Assembly (NCBI GenBank): GCA_052390275.1
Contig: JBQTHD010000024.1
Location: 27,925 to 91,924, forward strand
Origin: JBQTHD01 sp052390275
Lineage (GTDB): Bacteria; Actinomycetota; Acidimicrobiia; Acidimicrobiales; AC-14
DNA: 64,000 bases
Direction: 5' to 3'
The notes beneath the pieces were generated by a model. The model searched no databases. It was not told where the DNA came from and saw only the letters and a program-made list of their open reading frames with translations. A program made the position numbers and the translations under genes. Numbering within the stretch: position 1 is the first letter of the stretch; each line of letters starts with the position of its first letter. Shown here one piece after another: positions 31,791 to 41,336 of this stretch.

Positions 31791-33166
31791 CGGTTGGGGT
31801 TCAACCTTTGCGGTGGGCCGATGACGCCCAGCTAGCGGCCGCCACCGCGCTGGCCGGCCTTCGGGCCATGGGGCCCCGCCGGCTGTCCGCGGTCCTTCGG
31901 GGCCGCACGCCGTTGGAGGCATGGGACCAACTGATCGCCAGCCCCGCCGGAGCCCGGAAGTTGACATTCGGCATGGGATCGACCCCCGATGGCGGCGAAC
32001 CTCCGGCCCGGGAGAGCATGGCCACCGGAGACCAGGCCTCTCGTCCTGGGCACCCGGGTCCTGGCCCGGTTCCATCGAGACGCCCGGGGACGGGCTCGGC
32101 GATTCCGCTTCAAGAGTTGGCCTCGCTGTGGCACCGCCAGGCCGCGGCCACCGAACTTGTCGAGGTGCAGGCTCGTCTGGAGGCTTCTGGGATCCACGTC
32201 GGCCTCCTCGGCTGGGCCGGCTATCCCCCGGTCCTGGCCGAGGATCCTCAAGCACCGGAGGTCCTGTTCTGGCGCGGCGACCAGTGCCTGATTCCACCGA
32301 GGCGGGTGGCAGTGGTCGGGACCCGTCGGGCCACCGCCTATGGACTAGGGGTAGCGCGGTCCATAGGCCGGGATCTGGCCGAGGCCGGGGTGGGGGTTGT
32401 CTCGGGGCTGGCCCTGGGCATCGACGGAGCCGTCCATTCCGGCGCCCTGGGGGGCTTGGGCCACCGGACCTGCGATTCGAGTAGCGGAGACGTCGGGGTC
32501 CGGCCCTCGGTTCGACCCGCGGGTTCCGGCCGGCCCGACTCCGACGTCTCCCGTTCGGCGGGGTCCGCCCCCGTGATCGGGGTGGTGGGTAGCGGCCTGG
32601 ACGTGATCTACCCCCGGGACCACGCCGGACTTTGGGACCGCGTGGCGGAGGAGGGCTTTTTGTGTTCGGAATCTCCACCCGGAGCTGCTCCCGAACCGTG
32701 GCGATTCCCCAGCCGGAACCGGATCATCGCCGCCTTGGGCCAGGTAATGGTCGTGGTGGAATCCCATTCCCGGGGTGGTTCCCGCCACAGCATCGACGCG
32801 GCTGCCGAGCGCGGCCGCCCAGTCATGGCCGTTCCGGGGCCGGTGACCAGTCCGGCCTCTGACCTGCCCAATCAGCTTCTGATGGATGGGTGTTCCCCGG
32901 TGCGCGACGCCGACGACGTACTGGCCGCTTTGGGTCTGGAACTGGCAAGTGGCGAGCGACGCCCTCGGGTGCCCGTGGAGCCGCCCGAGGGTGAGTCTGG
33001 ACGGGTGCTGAACTCCCTGGGCTGCGAAGGAAGTTCCCTGGACCAGGTGGTGGCCGCCTCGGGCCTGGACGTAATGGCGGTGACTGTCGCCCTGGCCGGG
33101 CTCCTCGGCGGCGGTTGGGTCAGCCATCACAGTGGCTGGTGGGCTCGAACGCACCCGCACCGATGA
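31721..33166 (+). CDS. dprA: DNA-processing protein DprA
   Basis: DprA loads RecA on incoming single-stranded DNA. The 481-residue frame has a Rossmann-like core (VAVVGTRRATAYG, VVSGLALGIDGAVHSGAL, VIGVVGSGLDVIYP, PSRNRIIAALG, SRGGSRHSIDAAAERGRPV) and a C-terminal winged helix (SSLDQVVAASGLDVMAVTVAL). Two low-complexity inserts interrupt it: one at about residues 84-130 and one at about 245-285, inside the core between SGALGG and VIGVV. The start is uncertain because in-frame ATGs occur at 31721, 31742, 31763 and 31784 in a repeated sequence. Length is above the usual ~360-400 residues. Confidence 0.92.
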   Translation: MTREVHPMIPELDAMTRWVDPMAPVGVQPLRWADDAQLAAATALAGLRAMGPRRLSAVLRGRTPLEAWDQLIASPAGARKLTFGMGSTPDGGEPPARESMATGDQASRPGHPGPGPVPSRRPGTGSAIPLQELASLWHRQAAATELVEVQARLEASGIHVGLLGWAGYPPVLAEDPQAPEVLFWRGDQCLIPPRRVAVVGTRRATAYGLGVARSIGRDLAEAGVGVVSGLALGIDGAVHSGALGGLGHRTCDSSSGDVGVRPSVRPAGSGRPDSDVSRSAGSAPVIGVVGSGLDVIYPRDHAGLWDRVAEEGFLCSESPPGAAPEPWRFPSRNRIIAALGQVMVVVESHSRGGSRHSIDAAAERGRPVMAVPGPVTSPASDLPNQLLMDGCSPVRDADDVLAALGLELASGERRPRVPVEPPEGESGRVLNSLGCEGSSLDQVVAASGLDVMAVTVALAGLLGGGWVSHHSGWWARTHPHR

Positions 33167-33181
33167 CGACCGGGGTACCAG

Positions 33182-34234
33182 GTGGTCCGTCTGCGAATCG
33201 GCTGGGCGGGTACCGCGAGCCCGTCGGCACTAGCTTTCCCGCTCGTGGGATGGCGGGCCGAGGAGTTCGATCAGAGTCTGGCCACCTTGGCGGCCAACAC
33301 CCGTATTGCCTACAGGGCCGACGTGGCCCACTTCGTCGGCTGGGCGGAGAGGCTTGGTCACACCGGCCCGGAAACGCTCACACCCCTCGTCCTTCGTCGC
33401 TACCTGGCGCACCTGGCTACCGGCCGTCACTCCCGGCGCACCATGGCCCGGCGAGCCTCCGCTCTGAGGCGGTACTTCGCCTGGGCCACCAGGCGGGGTC
33501 ATGTTCCAGTCGACCCCACTCAGAGGCTGTCCGTGCCCGCCGGTCCGGCCAGGCTGCCCCGAGTGCTCCAGGCTGGCGAACTGGACTCCCTTCTGGGGGC
33601 ACGACCCGGACCTCCAGGCGAGGCCTCGGTCTCGCCCGGACACCCCAACACCGGGGCGTTGGAGGCCCTAGACACCGATGGCGGGCCAGACCCCGTTCCC
33701 GAAGGCAGCGGTACGGGCGACAAGGTCCTGAATCTTGGCGCGGTCGACCTTCGCGCGAATCTGGTGGTCGAGTTGCTCTACGGCAGTGGGCTGCGGGTAT
33801 CGGAACTCTGTGGGCTGAACCTGACCGACCTCGATCTGGCCCGCTCCCGGGTAACGGTTTGGGGAAAGGGTTCCCGGCAGCGCCAGGTACCAATGTGTGC
33901 TCCCTGTGTCCAGGCCGCTCGCCGGTGGATCGATCAGGGCCGCCCGGGGCTGGTTGGGCCGGACACCCCCCGGGATGCATTGTTGCTCCAGGCCCGCGGC
34001 GGGCGGTTGTCGCCTCGGGACGTTCGCCGGATCATCGATGCCCGGGCCACACGGCCCACCCATCCACACGCCCTCCGCCACACCTTCGCCACCCATTTGC
34101 TCGATGGGGGAGCGGATTTGAGGGTGGTTCAGGAACTACTGGGCCACGCCGATCTGGCCAGCACCCAGGTCTACACACACGTCAGCAAAGAGCGGCTCAA
34201 ATCCGTTCACGCCAGCACCCATCCTCGGGGCTGA
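33182..34234 (+). CDS. xerC: Tyrosine recombinase XerC/XerD
   Basis: This 350-residue recombinase should resolve chromosome dimers at dif. The SAM-like core-binding domain is at about residues 25-120 and the catalytic domain holds all key residues: R205 (SGLRVSEL), K229 (VWGKG), H296 and R299 (HALRH), H322 (GHADL) and the nucleophile Y331. A ~40-residue Gly/Pro/Asp-rich insert (residues 140-185) separates the two domains. It starts 15 bases after dprA. Xer type cannot be decided from this window, but position next to dprA and whiG favours XerC. Confidence 0.9.
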   Translation: MVRLRIGWAGTASPSALAFPLVGWRAEEFDQSLATLAANTRIAYRADVAHFVGWAERLGHTGPETLTPLVLRRYLAHLATGRHSRRTMARRASALRRYFAWATRRGHVPVDPTQRLSVPAGPARLPRVLQAGELDSLLGARPGPPGEASVSPGHPNTGALEALDTDGGPDPVPEGSGTGDKVLNLGAVDLRANLVVELLYGSGLRVSELCGLNLTDLDLARSRVTVWGKGSRQRQVPMCAPCVQAARRWIDQGRPGLVGPDTPRDALLLQARGGRLSPRDVRRIIDARATRPTHPHALRHTFATHLLDGGADLRVVQELLGHADLASTQVYTHVSKERLKSVHASTHPRG

Positions 34235-34236
34235 GG

Positions 34237-35103
34237 GTGTCCGAATCTGGATCCACGCTGTCGGCGAAGCGGTCTCCGGCCACACCGGTGTCGCCGGTGG
34301 TCGAGGGTTTCTGGTCTGACTACAAGTCCAACGGGGGCATCGAGGCTCGCAATCGGCTGGTGCTCCACTACGCCTCTCTGGTCAAGTTCGTGGCCGGACG
34401 GTTGGCTTCGGGTCTGCCCAACACCATCGAGCAGTCCGACCTGGTCAGCTACGGGATGTTCGGATTGATCAACGCCATCGACCGCTTCGACCCGGCCATG
34501 GGCAACAAGTTCGAGACCTACGCCGTCACCCGCATCCGGGGGGCGATCCTCGACGAACTTCGGGCTCTCGACTGGGTGCCGCGCTCACTGCGTGCCAAGT
34601 CCCGGACTGTGCAGCGGGCGTACGCCGATCTTGAAGCCGAACTTGGGCGCACGCCGACCGAGGCGGAGGTGGCCAAGGAACTCGGTCTCAGCGAGGAGGA
34701 GTTGGCCGACGTGTTCGCCCAGATCTCCTTCTTCGGTTTGGTGGCCCTGGAGGAAACCCTGTCGGGAGCCGGCGACGACGAAGGCACCGTCACGGTCGGT
34801 GACACTCTGGCCGACCCGGACGCGGAGCCGGGTGGCGCTATGGAGGAGGAGGAGGGCCGCAAGATCCTGGCTGCGGCCATCAGTCGCCTGGGGGAGCGGG
34901 AAAAGTTGGTGCTCACCCTCTACTACTACGAGAACCTCACCCTGGCCGATATCGGATCCGTTCTCGGCGTCACCGAGAGCCGGGTGTGCCAGATCCACAG
35001 CCGGGCCGTGATCCAACTTCGGGCCAAGATGGGGGCCCCGGCCAACGTTCCCCGCGCCGCGCCGTCCGGCCGCCGTCGGGTTGGGGGCTCCTCCGCGTCC
35101 TAA
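34237..35103 (+). CDS. whiG: WhiG/FliA-type RNA polymerase sigma factor
   Basis: From GTG 34237 the protein is 288 residues. Region 2 includes DLVSYGMFGLINAIDRFDP, then FETYAVTRIRGAILDELRALDW; region 3 is VPRSLRAKSRTVQRAYADLE with LGRTPTEAEVAKELG; region 4 is LTLYYYENLTLADIGSVLGVTESRVCQIHSRA (each shown in part). This is the pattern of class-3 sigma factors (FliA, WhiG). In Streptomyces WhiG drives sporulation; here its role is unknown. It follows xerC by 2 bases. Confidence 0.9.
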   Translation: MSESGSTLSAKRSPATPVSPVVEGFWSDYKSNGGIEARNRLVLHYASLVKFVAGRLASGLPNTIEQSDLVSYGMFGLINAIDRFDPAMGNKFETYAVTRIRGAILDELRALDWVPRSLRAKSRTVQRAYADLEAELGRTPTEAEVAKELGLSEEELADVFAQISFFGLVALEETLSGAGDDEGTVTVGDTLADPDAEPGGAMEEEEGRKILAAAISRLGEREKLVLTLYYYENLTLADIGSVLGVTESRVCQIHSRAVIQLRAKMGAPANVPRAAPSGRRRVGGSSAS

Positions 35104-35295
35104 TACGGGCCGAAGGCCGACTACCGGGGTTCAGGGCCTCCGGCAATGACATGCCTCCTAGCCACCCAAGGAGACATCTGGACATCTTCTGACTCATTCC
35201 GTAGTCTTTGAGTCTCGGCCCTAGGGGTCGTCAGTTCCTCTCGGCCTGCTTCGGGCGGCCCCCCCCTTCCCCCTTGCATTCCCTCGACGAGGGAG

Positions 35296-37182
35296 GTGGC
35301 CGTGGGCCATCCCGCAGGGTTTCGAAGTGGGGTCGACCAACCAGTGTCAATCGCCCACTGCCCACCGGGCAGCCGGGCGCCCAGGTCCGTTCTTCGGCCA
35401 ACGTTTGGGCCGGCGACGGTGTCGGTGGCCGTCCTCGTGGCTGGGCTGCTCGGCCTGGGTGCCGGCTCCCACTCCCTGGCCTGGGCCGTGGAGCCACAAC
35501 CGGGAGAGAGCGCCGGCGGCCGACCCTTCGCCCATCCCTCGGCGGAGGCGCAACCGGGCAACCAGGCCGAACTCCTCCTCCGACCGGTTCCCGGCCCGAT
35601 CGTCGAGGGTTTTCGGGCCCCTGAGGCACCCTGGGGACCGGGCAATCGGGGGGTGGATCTGGAAGCGGCGGCCGGCGAACCGGTCGTTGCCGCCAGCGGC
35701 GGGCGGGTCGCTTTCGCCGGGGTGATCGGTCCGGGGCGTCACGTTTCCATCGTCCATGCCGACGGTCGCCGCAGCACTTATGCCTTCCTGGCCGAGGTAT
35801 CGGTTCGCCGGGGTCAGGTTGTCGCCGCCGGCGAGACGGTAGGCGTGGCCGCCGGACCGGTTCACTTCGGCGTCCTGGCTGGTCAGCAGTATGTGGACCC
35901 CGAACCGCTGTTGGCGCCACCGGGCCAGGTTCCGCCGGGGGCCGTTCGCCTCGTCCCCTACGACGGGCTCGTTCCCGGTTCGGCCGTCAGTGAGCGCTCG
36001 GCGGTCTCCCGGCTGGTGTCATCGGCCCGCCGATCAATCGCCGACGAGGCTCGATCCGCCTGGTCAACGGCTCGGACCCGGATTGACGAGACCGTCGGGG
36101 AACTACGTGGGATCCTTCATTACGGGGCCGAGGCCACCCTGATTCCCCTGGTGGGGCGGGCCGTGCGACAGGTCAGGGCCTACCAGGCCAGCCGTGATCG
36201 CTGCACGCCCGCCAGCGTGGTCCCGCCGCCGCCCGCCTCCCGACGACTGGTGGTGTTGGTAGCCGGTCTGGGCTCCTCGAGCGCAGAGGCGGCCATCGAC
36301 GACGTCGACACCCAGGCTTTGGGTTATCAGGGGGGGGACGTCTACCGCTACTCCTACCGCGGTGGGCACACCGGACAGAACTCCTACGAGCCGGCCGACA
36401 CCACCGTGGACCTCAACCTCTCCGCTCGTCGCCTGCGGGATCTCCTGGCCGATTTGAATCGGCGCCACCCGGGCGTGCCCGTCGACGTGGTCGCCCATTC
36501 CCAGGGTGGAGTGGTGGCTCGGGCGGCGCTGACCGACGAGGGCGACCGGGCTGATTCCCGGCTGCCCCAGGTGGGCACCCTGGTCACCCTGGGTAGCCCT
36601 CACCAGGGAGCCGATCTGGCCACCGCCGTAACCATGGTTGGCCGGAGCCAGTCCGGTGCGTTGGCCGAGGCCGCGTTGGCTGCCCTTGTGGGGGACGGAG
36701 TGGCCGCCGACAGCCCGGCCGTTCAGCAACTGGCTGAGACTTCGGCCTTCACCATTGGCCTGCGAGACCGGCCACTTCCGCCCGGGCTGTGGGCCACCTC
36801 GGTGGCCGCCCGCGCCGATTTGGTGGTGAACGCAGGCCGCACCGCCCTGCCCGGAGCCGAAATGGTGACGGTTTCGCCGCCCGAGTTGTTCGACGATCAC
36901 GGGGCCCTGCCCGGATCGTCGGCGGCGCAGCGGGAAATGGCCCTCGCTCTGGCCCGGATGCCCCCCACCTGCCAGGAGTGGGCCGACGTCGCCCTGGACT
37001 TTGCGGTGTCCGAATCCCTGAGTCGGATGACCGACGGAGCCGGGGCGGCGGGATGGTTCGGCGGCCATTGGCTCGATCGCTACATAGGCGCTCGAGTGCC
37101 CAAGAGGATTCCTCCTGTCGGTGGCCCACCCCCTCGGAGCCGAACCCGGCCGGACTCCCGCGCTCGTTCACCAGCCTCCTGA
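35296..37182 (+). CDS. Secreted protein with a degenerate M23 (LytM) domain and an alpha/beta-esterase domain
   Basis: The 628-residue protein has a signal sequence (SVAVLVAGLLGLGAG). Residues about 95-205 are an M23-like domain, but metal and catalytic residues are incomplete: the first zinc ligand of the HxxxD motif is N117 (NRGVD; D121 kept) and HxH is reduced to PVHF (H190 kept, first His lost). Peptidase activity is therefore unlikely. Residues about 310-580 form an alpha/beta hydrolase of lipase/PGAP1 type: VLVAGLGSSS, the serine elbow VVAHSQGGVVA near residue 400, GSPHQGADL and DDHGALPGSS. The tail is Pro/Arg-rich. Cell-wall binding plus esterase activity is a plausible reading. Confidence 0.7.
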   Translation: MAVGHPAGFRSGVDQPVSIAHCPPGSRAPRSVLRPTFGPATVSVAVLVAGLLGLGAGSHSLAWAVEPQPGESAGGRPFAHPSAEAQPGNQAELLLRPVPGPIVEGFRAPEAPWGPGNRGVDLEAAAGEPVVAASGGRVAFAGVIGPGRHVSIVHADGRRSTYAFLAEVSVRRGQVVAAGETVGVAAGPVHFGVLAGQQYVDPEPLLAPPGQVPPGAVRLVPYDGLVPGSAVSERSAVSRLVSSARRSIADEARSAWSTARTRIDETVGELRGILHYGAEATLIPLVGRAVRQVRAYQASRDRCTPASVVPPPPASRRLVVLVAGLGSSSAEAAIDDVDTQALGYQGGDVYRYSYRGGHTGQNSYEPADTTVDLNLSARRLRDLLADLNRRHPGVPVDVVAHSQGGVVARAALTDEGDRADSRLPQVGTLVTLGSPHQGADLATAVTMVGRSQSGALAEAALAALVGDGVAADSPAVQQLAETSAFTIGLRDRPLPPGLWATSVAARADLVVNAGRTALPGAEMVTVSPPELFDDHGALPGSSAAQREMALALARMPPTCQEWADVALDFAVSESLSRMTDGAGAAGWFGGHWLDRYIGARVPKRIPPVGGPPPRSRTRPDSRARSPAS

Positions 37183-37248
37183 TCGCTGTCGGACCCGACC
37201 GACCCGCCCCGGCCCGGCCTTCCCCGGGCAATCAGACCGCCCGGGGAA

Positions 37249-37296
37249 CCAGACCGCACCGATCAGCCAGACCGCACCGATCAACCAGACCGACTG
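37249..37296 (+). repeat. 18-bp tandem repeat upstream of the lipoprotein gene
   Basis: CCAGACCGCACCGATCAG occurs at 37249 and again at 37267 with one change, then a third partial copy starts at 37285. The repeat is between gene ends and is not coding in the chosen annotation. Confidence 0.8.
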
Positions 37297-37307
37297 GAGA
37301 CCAGAAG

Positions 37308-38654
37308 ATGAACGATGGCAATCGCCCTTGCTGTGCACCGACCTCAGCTCAACTCCTGACGGCGGGCCCAACCCATTCGGCCGGGAGGACCCCCGGCCGA
37401 GATCGGCCGGCACGTCGAAGCCGACGGCTGGTGGGAGCCGCTTTCGTGGCGATTGGACTGCTCGCAACGGGCTGTGGATCCACCGGCCAGGCCGCCTCGG
37501 GGGATCGGCCTGGCCTCCCCACGATCGAAGCCCAGGCCGGGGCCTCCTCAGCGGACGGCCGCCCGCCGACCCCTCCAAGAGCAGAAAGGGCGGGGGAGGA
37601 GGAATCGCGGCCCGCAGGGTCGCCGGCTGACTCTGAGCCCGGTGGCGGGAAGCCCGCCCTGGTCTGGGAGTGGGAGGCCCCCGGGGGGGCGAACCTGGGA
37701 ACGCCCGTGGTCGATTCGGCCGGAGTTGTGTTCGCGCATGGGCTGAGCGCGGTATCGGCCCTTGATCTCGACGGGAAGGCTCGCTGGGAGGTGGAAAGGA
37801 CTGGGGTGCGCGACGTGGCTCCGGCCCTGGCGGGATCGCTTGTCCTCATGCCGGCCGACGACGGAATGGTGGGCATCTCCCGGTCCGACGGGACCCTGCT
37901 GTGGGACCGGGTCACCGGCGAGCGGAGTTCGGTCCCCTGGGTGAGCGAGGGCCTGGCCGTGACCACCACCTGGGAGGGGTCACTGATGGCTTTCGACGTG
38001 ACCTCCGGTGAGGTGGCTTGGAGGATCGCACTTGGCGGTCCATCCCTGGCCGCCCCGATCGGATCCCAGGGAGTGGCGGTGGCCATCTGGGATCGGGCGG
38101 AGCGAGGTCAGGCGGCTGCTGTCGGGGTGGAGGCGGCCACCGGGCGACAGCTATGGAGCACTCCCCTTCACTCCGGAGCGGTGGGGGCTCCGGGCTTGGT
38201 CCAAGGCCCCGCCGGCGACTGGGTGGTGGTGGTGGTCGACGGTGACGTGGCCGCTCATGGGTTGGACCTGCGGACCGGGAGGAAGCTTGGGACCCGGCCC
38301 ACCAGTGGCGCCGGTTCCCCCCAACTGGAACCGGCCGGGGTCGGGGAGGGCCACCTCCTGGTTCCTCACCGATTGGGGGGAATGGCCCTGTTGGACGGGG
38401 CCGGGAACATCGATTGGGCGCTGGACTCGGAGACTTCGATCGCGGTCAGGGGCCGGCCTGTCGGTCCTACGGCCGGAGGCAGGTTTCTGCTGGCTTTGGA
38501 CGAGGGGGTCATAATGCTCGCCCGCAACGGGATCCTGGACAACTTTCTCGACCCGCCGGGGCGGGTCAGTGGACTGGCGGTGGCGGGGGACCTGTTGTTG
38601 ATCGCCGGCCGGGAGTCACAGACCAACTACCTGTGGGCCGTCACCGGTTGGTAG
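37308..38654 (+). CDS. PQQ-like beta-propeller lipoprotein
   Basis: From ATG 37308 the protein is 448 residues. A lipoprotein signal ends at LLATGC (C56), followed by a ~75-residue disordered linker. The rest is a series of blades of the PQQ-binding/WD-like propeller type (LWDRVTGE, WRIALGG, TGRQLWSTPL, LDLRTGRKLG) with the repeating D/G-W pattern. No enzymatic residues are apparent; such proteins often scaffold outer-membrane or wall complexes, but that has not been shown for this one. The mapped blades run to the end. Confidence 0.75.
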   Translation: MNDGNRPCCAPTSAQLLTAGPTHSAGRTPGRDRPARRSRRLVGAAFVAIGLLATGCGSTGQAASGDRPGLPTIEAQAGASSADGRPPTPPRAERAGEEESRPAGSPADSEPGGGKPALVWEWEAPGGANLGTPVVDSAGVVFAHGLSAVSALDLDGKARWEVERTGVRDVAPALAGSLVLMPADDGMVGISRSDGTLLWDRVTGERSSVPWVSEGLAVTTTWEGSLMAFDVTSGEVAWRIALGGPSLAAPIGSQGVAVAIWDRAERGQAAAVGVEAATGRQLWSTPLHSGAVGAPGLVQGPAGDWVVVVVDGDVAAHGLDLRTGRKLGTRPTSGAGSPQLEPAGVGEGHLLVPHRLGGMALLDGAGNIDWALDSETSIAVRGRPVGPTAGGRFLLALDEGVIMLARNGILDNFLDPPGRVSGLAVAGDLLLIAGRESQTNYLWAVTGW

Positions 38655-38896
38655 ATCTCGAAACGCGCCGACAGCTGCGTTGCTCCTCGGCCCAATACGG
38701 CGAGGGTATCGAGGCTCCGGTGCGCCTTGCTCTCGACGCCGAGCGCTCGGCGACACGACAACATGACTTGCGAAACGGAGCACTAGTCTGGGCCGGCCCC
38801 GGCGTCGGGCCGGGCTCATCAGGTCGCGCTCACCCACGGTCGCCCTAACCGGCGCAGCGCGTCCGGAGATCCAAACCGATGGGAGGGAGTCCAATA

Positions 38897-39808
38897 ATGG
38901 CAGTAGTAACCATGAAACAGCTTCTCGATGCCGGCGTGCACTTCGGGCACCAAACCCGCCGGTGGAACCCCAAGATGCAGCGCTTTCTCCACGGTGAGCG
39001 CAACGGCATCTACATAATCGACCTGCACCAGACCATGGCCGGCATCACCACCGCCTACACCTTCGTCCGGGACATGGTGGCCGGAGGCGGGACCATCCTG
39101 TTCGTGGGAACCAAAAAGCAGAGTCAGGATCCGGTGGCGTCCCACGCCCAGGCGTGTGGAATGCCCTACGTCAACGAGCGGTGGCTGGGGGGAATGTTGA
39201 CCAACTTCACCACCATCGGGGCCCGGGTCAAGAAGATGCAGGAGTACGAGCGGATGCGTCAGGTAGGTGACTTTGCCGCCATGCCCAAGAAGGAGGCCCT
39301 AATCCTCAGCCGGGAACTGGAGAAACTGCAGCGCAACTTGGGCGGCATCCGAGGCGTTACCCGACTTCCCGATGCCATCTTCGTCATCGACACCAAGAAG
39401 GAGTCGATCGCGGTGACCGAGGCCAACAAACTCAAGATGCCAATCGTGGCCGTTGTCGACACCAACTGCGACCCTGACCTGATTCAGTACGTCATTCCTG
39501 GCAACGACGACGCCATTCGGGCCGGCAACCTCATGTGCCGGGTGATCGCCGACGCCGTCAACGAAGGCCGGATGCTGGCGGCCAAGCGGGGCCCCGCCGC
39601 CGATCGCTCCCGTCCCCTCCGGTCCGACGGCCCGCCGGACCCCGCCGTCCAGGCTCGCCGGACGCAGCAGCAGGCCGAGGCCCGTCGCGCCGCGGTTCAG
39701 GAGGCCGAGGCCCGCCAAGCCCGAATGGTTGCCGCTCCGGCTGAGCCGGCCACCACCGACCCGGCCGCTGCCGCCGACCCGGCCGCTGCCGCCGAGAGCG
39801 GGGTCTGA
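38897..39808 (+). CDS. rpsB: Ribosomal protein S2
   Basis: S2 (303 residues from ATG 38897) is a 30S protein. The family signatures HFGHQTRRWNPKM, NGIYIIDLHQT, LFVGTKKQ, RWLGGMLTNF, PDAIFVIDTKKE and VVDTNCDPDLIQYVIPGNDDA are present. The last ~60 residues are an Ala/Gln/Arg-rich tail longer than in most S2 proteins. A GGGAGG motif upstream serves as ribosome binding site. It is followed by tsf, the classical operon. Confidence 0.98.
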   Translation: MAVVTMKQLLDAGVHFGHQTRRWNPKMQRFLHGERNGIYIIDLHQTMAGITTAYTFVRDMVAGGGTILFVGTKKQSQDPVASHAQACGMPYVNERWLGGMLTNFTTIGARVKKMQEYERMRQVGDFAAMPKKEALILSRELEKLQRNLGGIRGVTRLPDAIFVIDTKKESIAVTEANKLKMPIVAVVDTNCDPDLIQYVIPGNDDAIRAGNLMCRVIADAVNEGRMLAAKRGPAADRSRPLRSDGPPDPAVQARRTQQQAEARRAAVQEAEARQARMVAAPAEPATTDPAAAADPAAAAESGV

Positions 39809-39811
39809 GCC

Positions 39812-40618
39812 ATGTCCGCGTTCACCGCCGCCGACGTTCAGGCCCTGCGGAAATCCACCGGGGCAGGGATGATGGACGCCAAGCGTGCCCTTCAGGCCTG
39901 CGACGGAGATGCCCAGGCCGCGGCCCTGTGGCTACGGGAGAAGGGCCTGGCCTCCACCGGCCAGCGTCGCGATCGGGTCAACCAGCAGGGTGCAGTGGCC
40001 ATTTCTGGTGACGCCACCCGCGCGGCCATCGCCGAACTGCGCTGCGAAACGGACTATGTGGCCAAGTCCGACCAGTTCACCACCCTGGTGGCCCAGGTCG
40101 CCGCCGCGGTCGCCGTCGAAGGCCCAGGAGCGGCCCAGGCCATGACCGGCGCCGTGCAGGACCTGGCCATCACCCTCAAGGAAAACATCGAACTGGGTCG
40201 GGTGGTCCATTTCGAGGCCGAGGACGGGGCGATCATCGACTCCTACCTGCATCAACAGAGCGGCCGTGGCGTGAATGCCGTCATGGTCGAAGTGGCGGGC
40301 GCCAGTCCCGAACTGGCCCATGACCTCGCCCTGCACATCGCCTCCATGCGTCCCGGCTGGCTCAGCGGCAGCGACGTCCCCGCCGAGCGCATCGCCGAGG
40401 AGCGGGCAATCGCCGAATCGGTTACGCGCAACGAGGGCAAGCCGGAGGCAGCGATTCCCAAGATCGTCGACGGTCGGGTGAACGGCTGGATCCGGGACAA
40501 CTGCCTGTTGGAGCAGGCCTTCGTCCGGGACTCCAAGATCAGCGTCACCGCCGCCTTGGGGTCGGCCCGAATCGTTCGTTTCGCCCAGGTGGAGATCGGC
40601 GGATCGTCTGGTGGGTGA
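39812..40618 (+). CDS. tsf: Elongation factor Ts
   Basis: EF-Ts (268 residues) recycles EF-Tu-GDP. The UBA-like N-terminal domain has LRKSTGAGMMDAKRAL, and the core contains ELRCETDYVAKSDQF, the conserved TDYVA motif that contacts EF-Tu, and LALHIASMRPGWL. Its stop overlaps the pyrH GTG start by 8 bases, so both are translated from one mRNA with rpsB. Confidence 0.97.
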   Translation: MSAFTAADVQALRKSTGAGMMDAKRALQACDGDAQAAALWLREKGLASTGQRRDRVNQQGAVAISGDATRAAIAELRCETDYVAKSDQFTTLVAQVAAAVAVEGPGAAQAMTGAVQDLAITLKENIELGRVVHFEAEDGAIIDSYLHQQSGRGVNAVMVEVAGASPELAHDLALHIASMRPGWLSGSDVPAERIAEERAIAESVTRNEGKPEAAIPKIVDGRVNGWIRDNCLLEQAFVRDSKISVTAALGSARIVRFAQVEIGGSSGG

Positions 40619-41336
40619 AGCCTGGGGCAGGGTGGTGTTGAAGCTCTCCGGTGAGGCCTTCGCCGACCCTGCCCTTCGCTACGGAATCGATGGTGACGTC
40701 GTCGCCCGAATCGCGACCGAGGTGGCTGAGGTCCGCCGGGAGTTGGGGACCGAGATCATCATCGTGGTCGGGGGCGGCAACATCTGGCGGGGTCTCACCG
40801 GTGCCGGGGCGGGGATGGATCGGGCCCAGGCCGACACGATGGGAATGCTGGCCACAGTCATCAACGGCTTGGCCCTCCAGGACGGCTTGGAGAAGGTCGG
40901 CGAGCCGACCAGGGTTCTCACCGCAGTGCAGATGGCCCAGGTGGCTGAGCCCTATATACGGCGGCGGGCCGAGCGTCACCTGGAAAAGGGTCGGGTGGTC
41001 ATCCTGGTGGGGGGAACGGGGAACCCCTTCTTCACCACCGACACCACCGCCGCTCTGCGGGCTGCTGAGTTGGGAGCCGCCGCCATCCTCAAGGGCACCC
41101 ATTCCGGCGTCGAAGGGATCTACGACGACGATCCCCGCACCAACCCCTCCGCCACCCGCTTCGATTGCATCTCCTACATGGATTTGTTGAACCGGGGCCT
41201 CAAGGTCATGGATTCGACCGCCATCACCTTCTGCATGGAGAACGGCCTGCCCATCGTGGTCTTCGACGTGTTGAAGCCGGGCAACATTCGCCGCGTCCTC
41301 GAGCGCGACCCCATCGGTACGCTGGTGAGCCAGTGA
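40611..41336 (+). CDS. pyrH: UMP kinase
   Basis: PyrH (241 residues, GTG start) makes UDP from UMP in pyrimidine synthesis. It has VVLKLSGEAFAD at the N-terminus, IIVVGGGNIWRG, MDRAQADTMGMLATVING, and VGGTGNPFFTTDT. It is an amino-acid-kinase-fold hexamer in other bacteria. The end overlaps the GTG start of frr by 4 bases. Confidence 0.97.
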   Translation: MGEAWGRVVLKLSGEAFADPALRYGIDGDVVARIATEVAEVRRELGTEIIIVVGGGNIWRGLTGAGAGMDRAQADTMGMLATVINGLALQDGLEKVGEPTRVLTAVQMAQVAEPYIRRRAERHLEKGRVVILVGGTGNPFFTTDTTAALRAAELGAAAILKGTHSGVEGIYDDDPRTNPSATRFDCISYMDLLNRGLKVMDSTAITFCMENGLPIVVFDVLKPGNIRRVLERDPIGTLVSQ

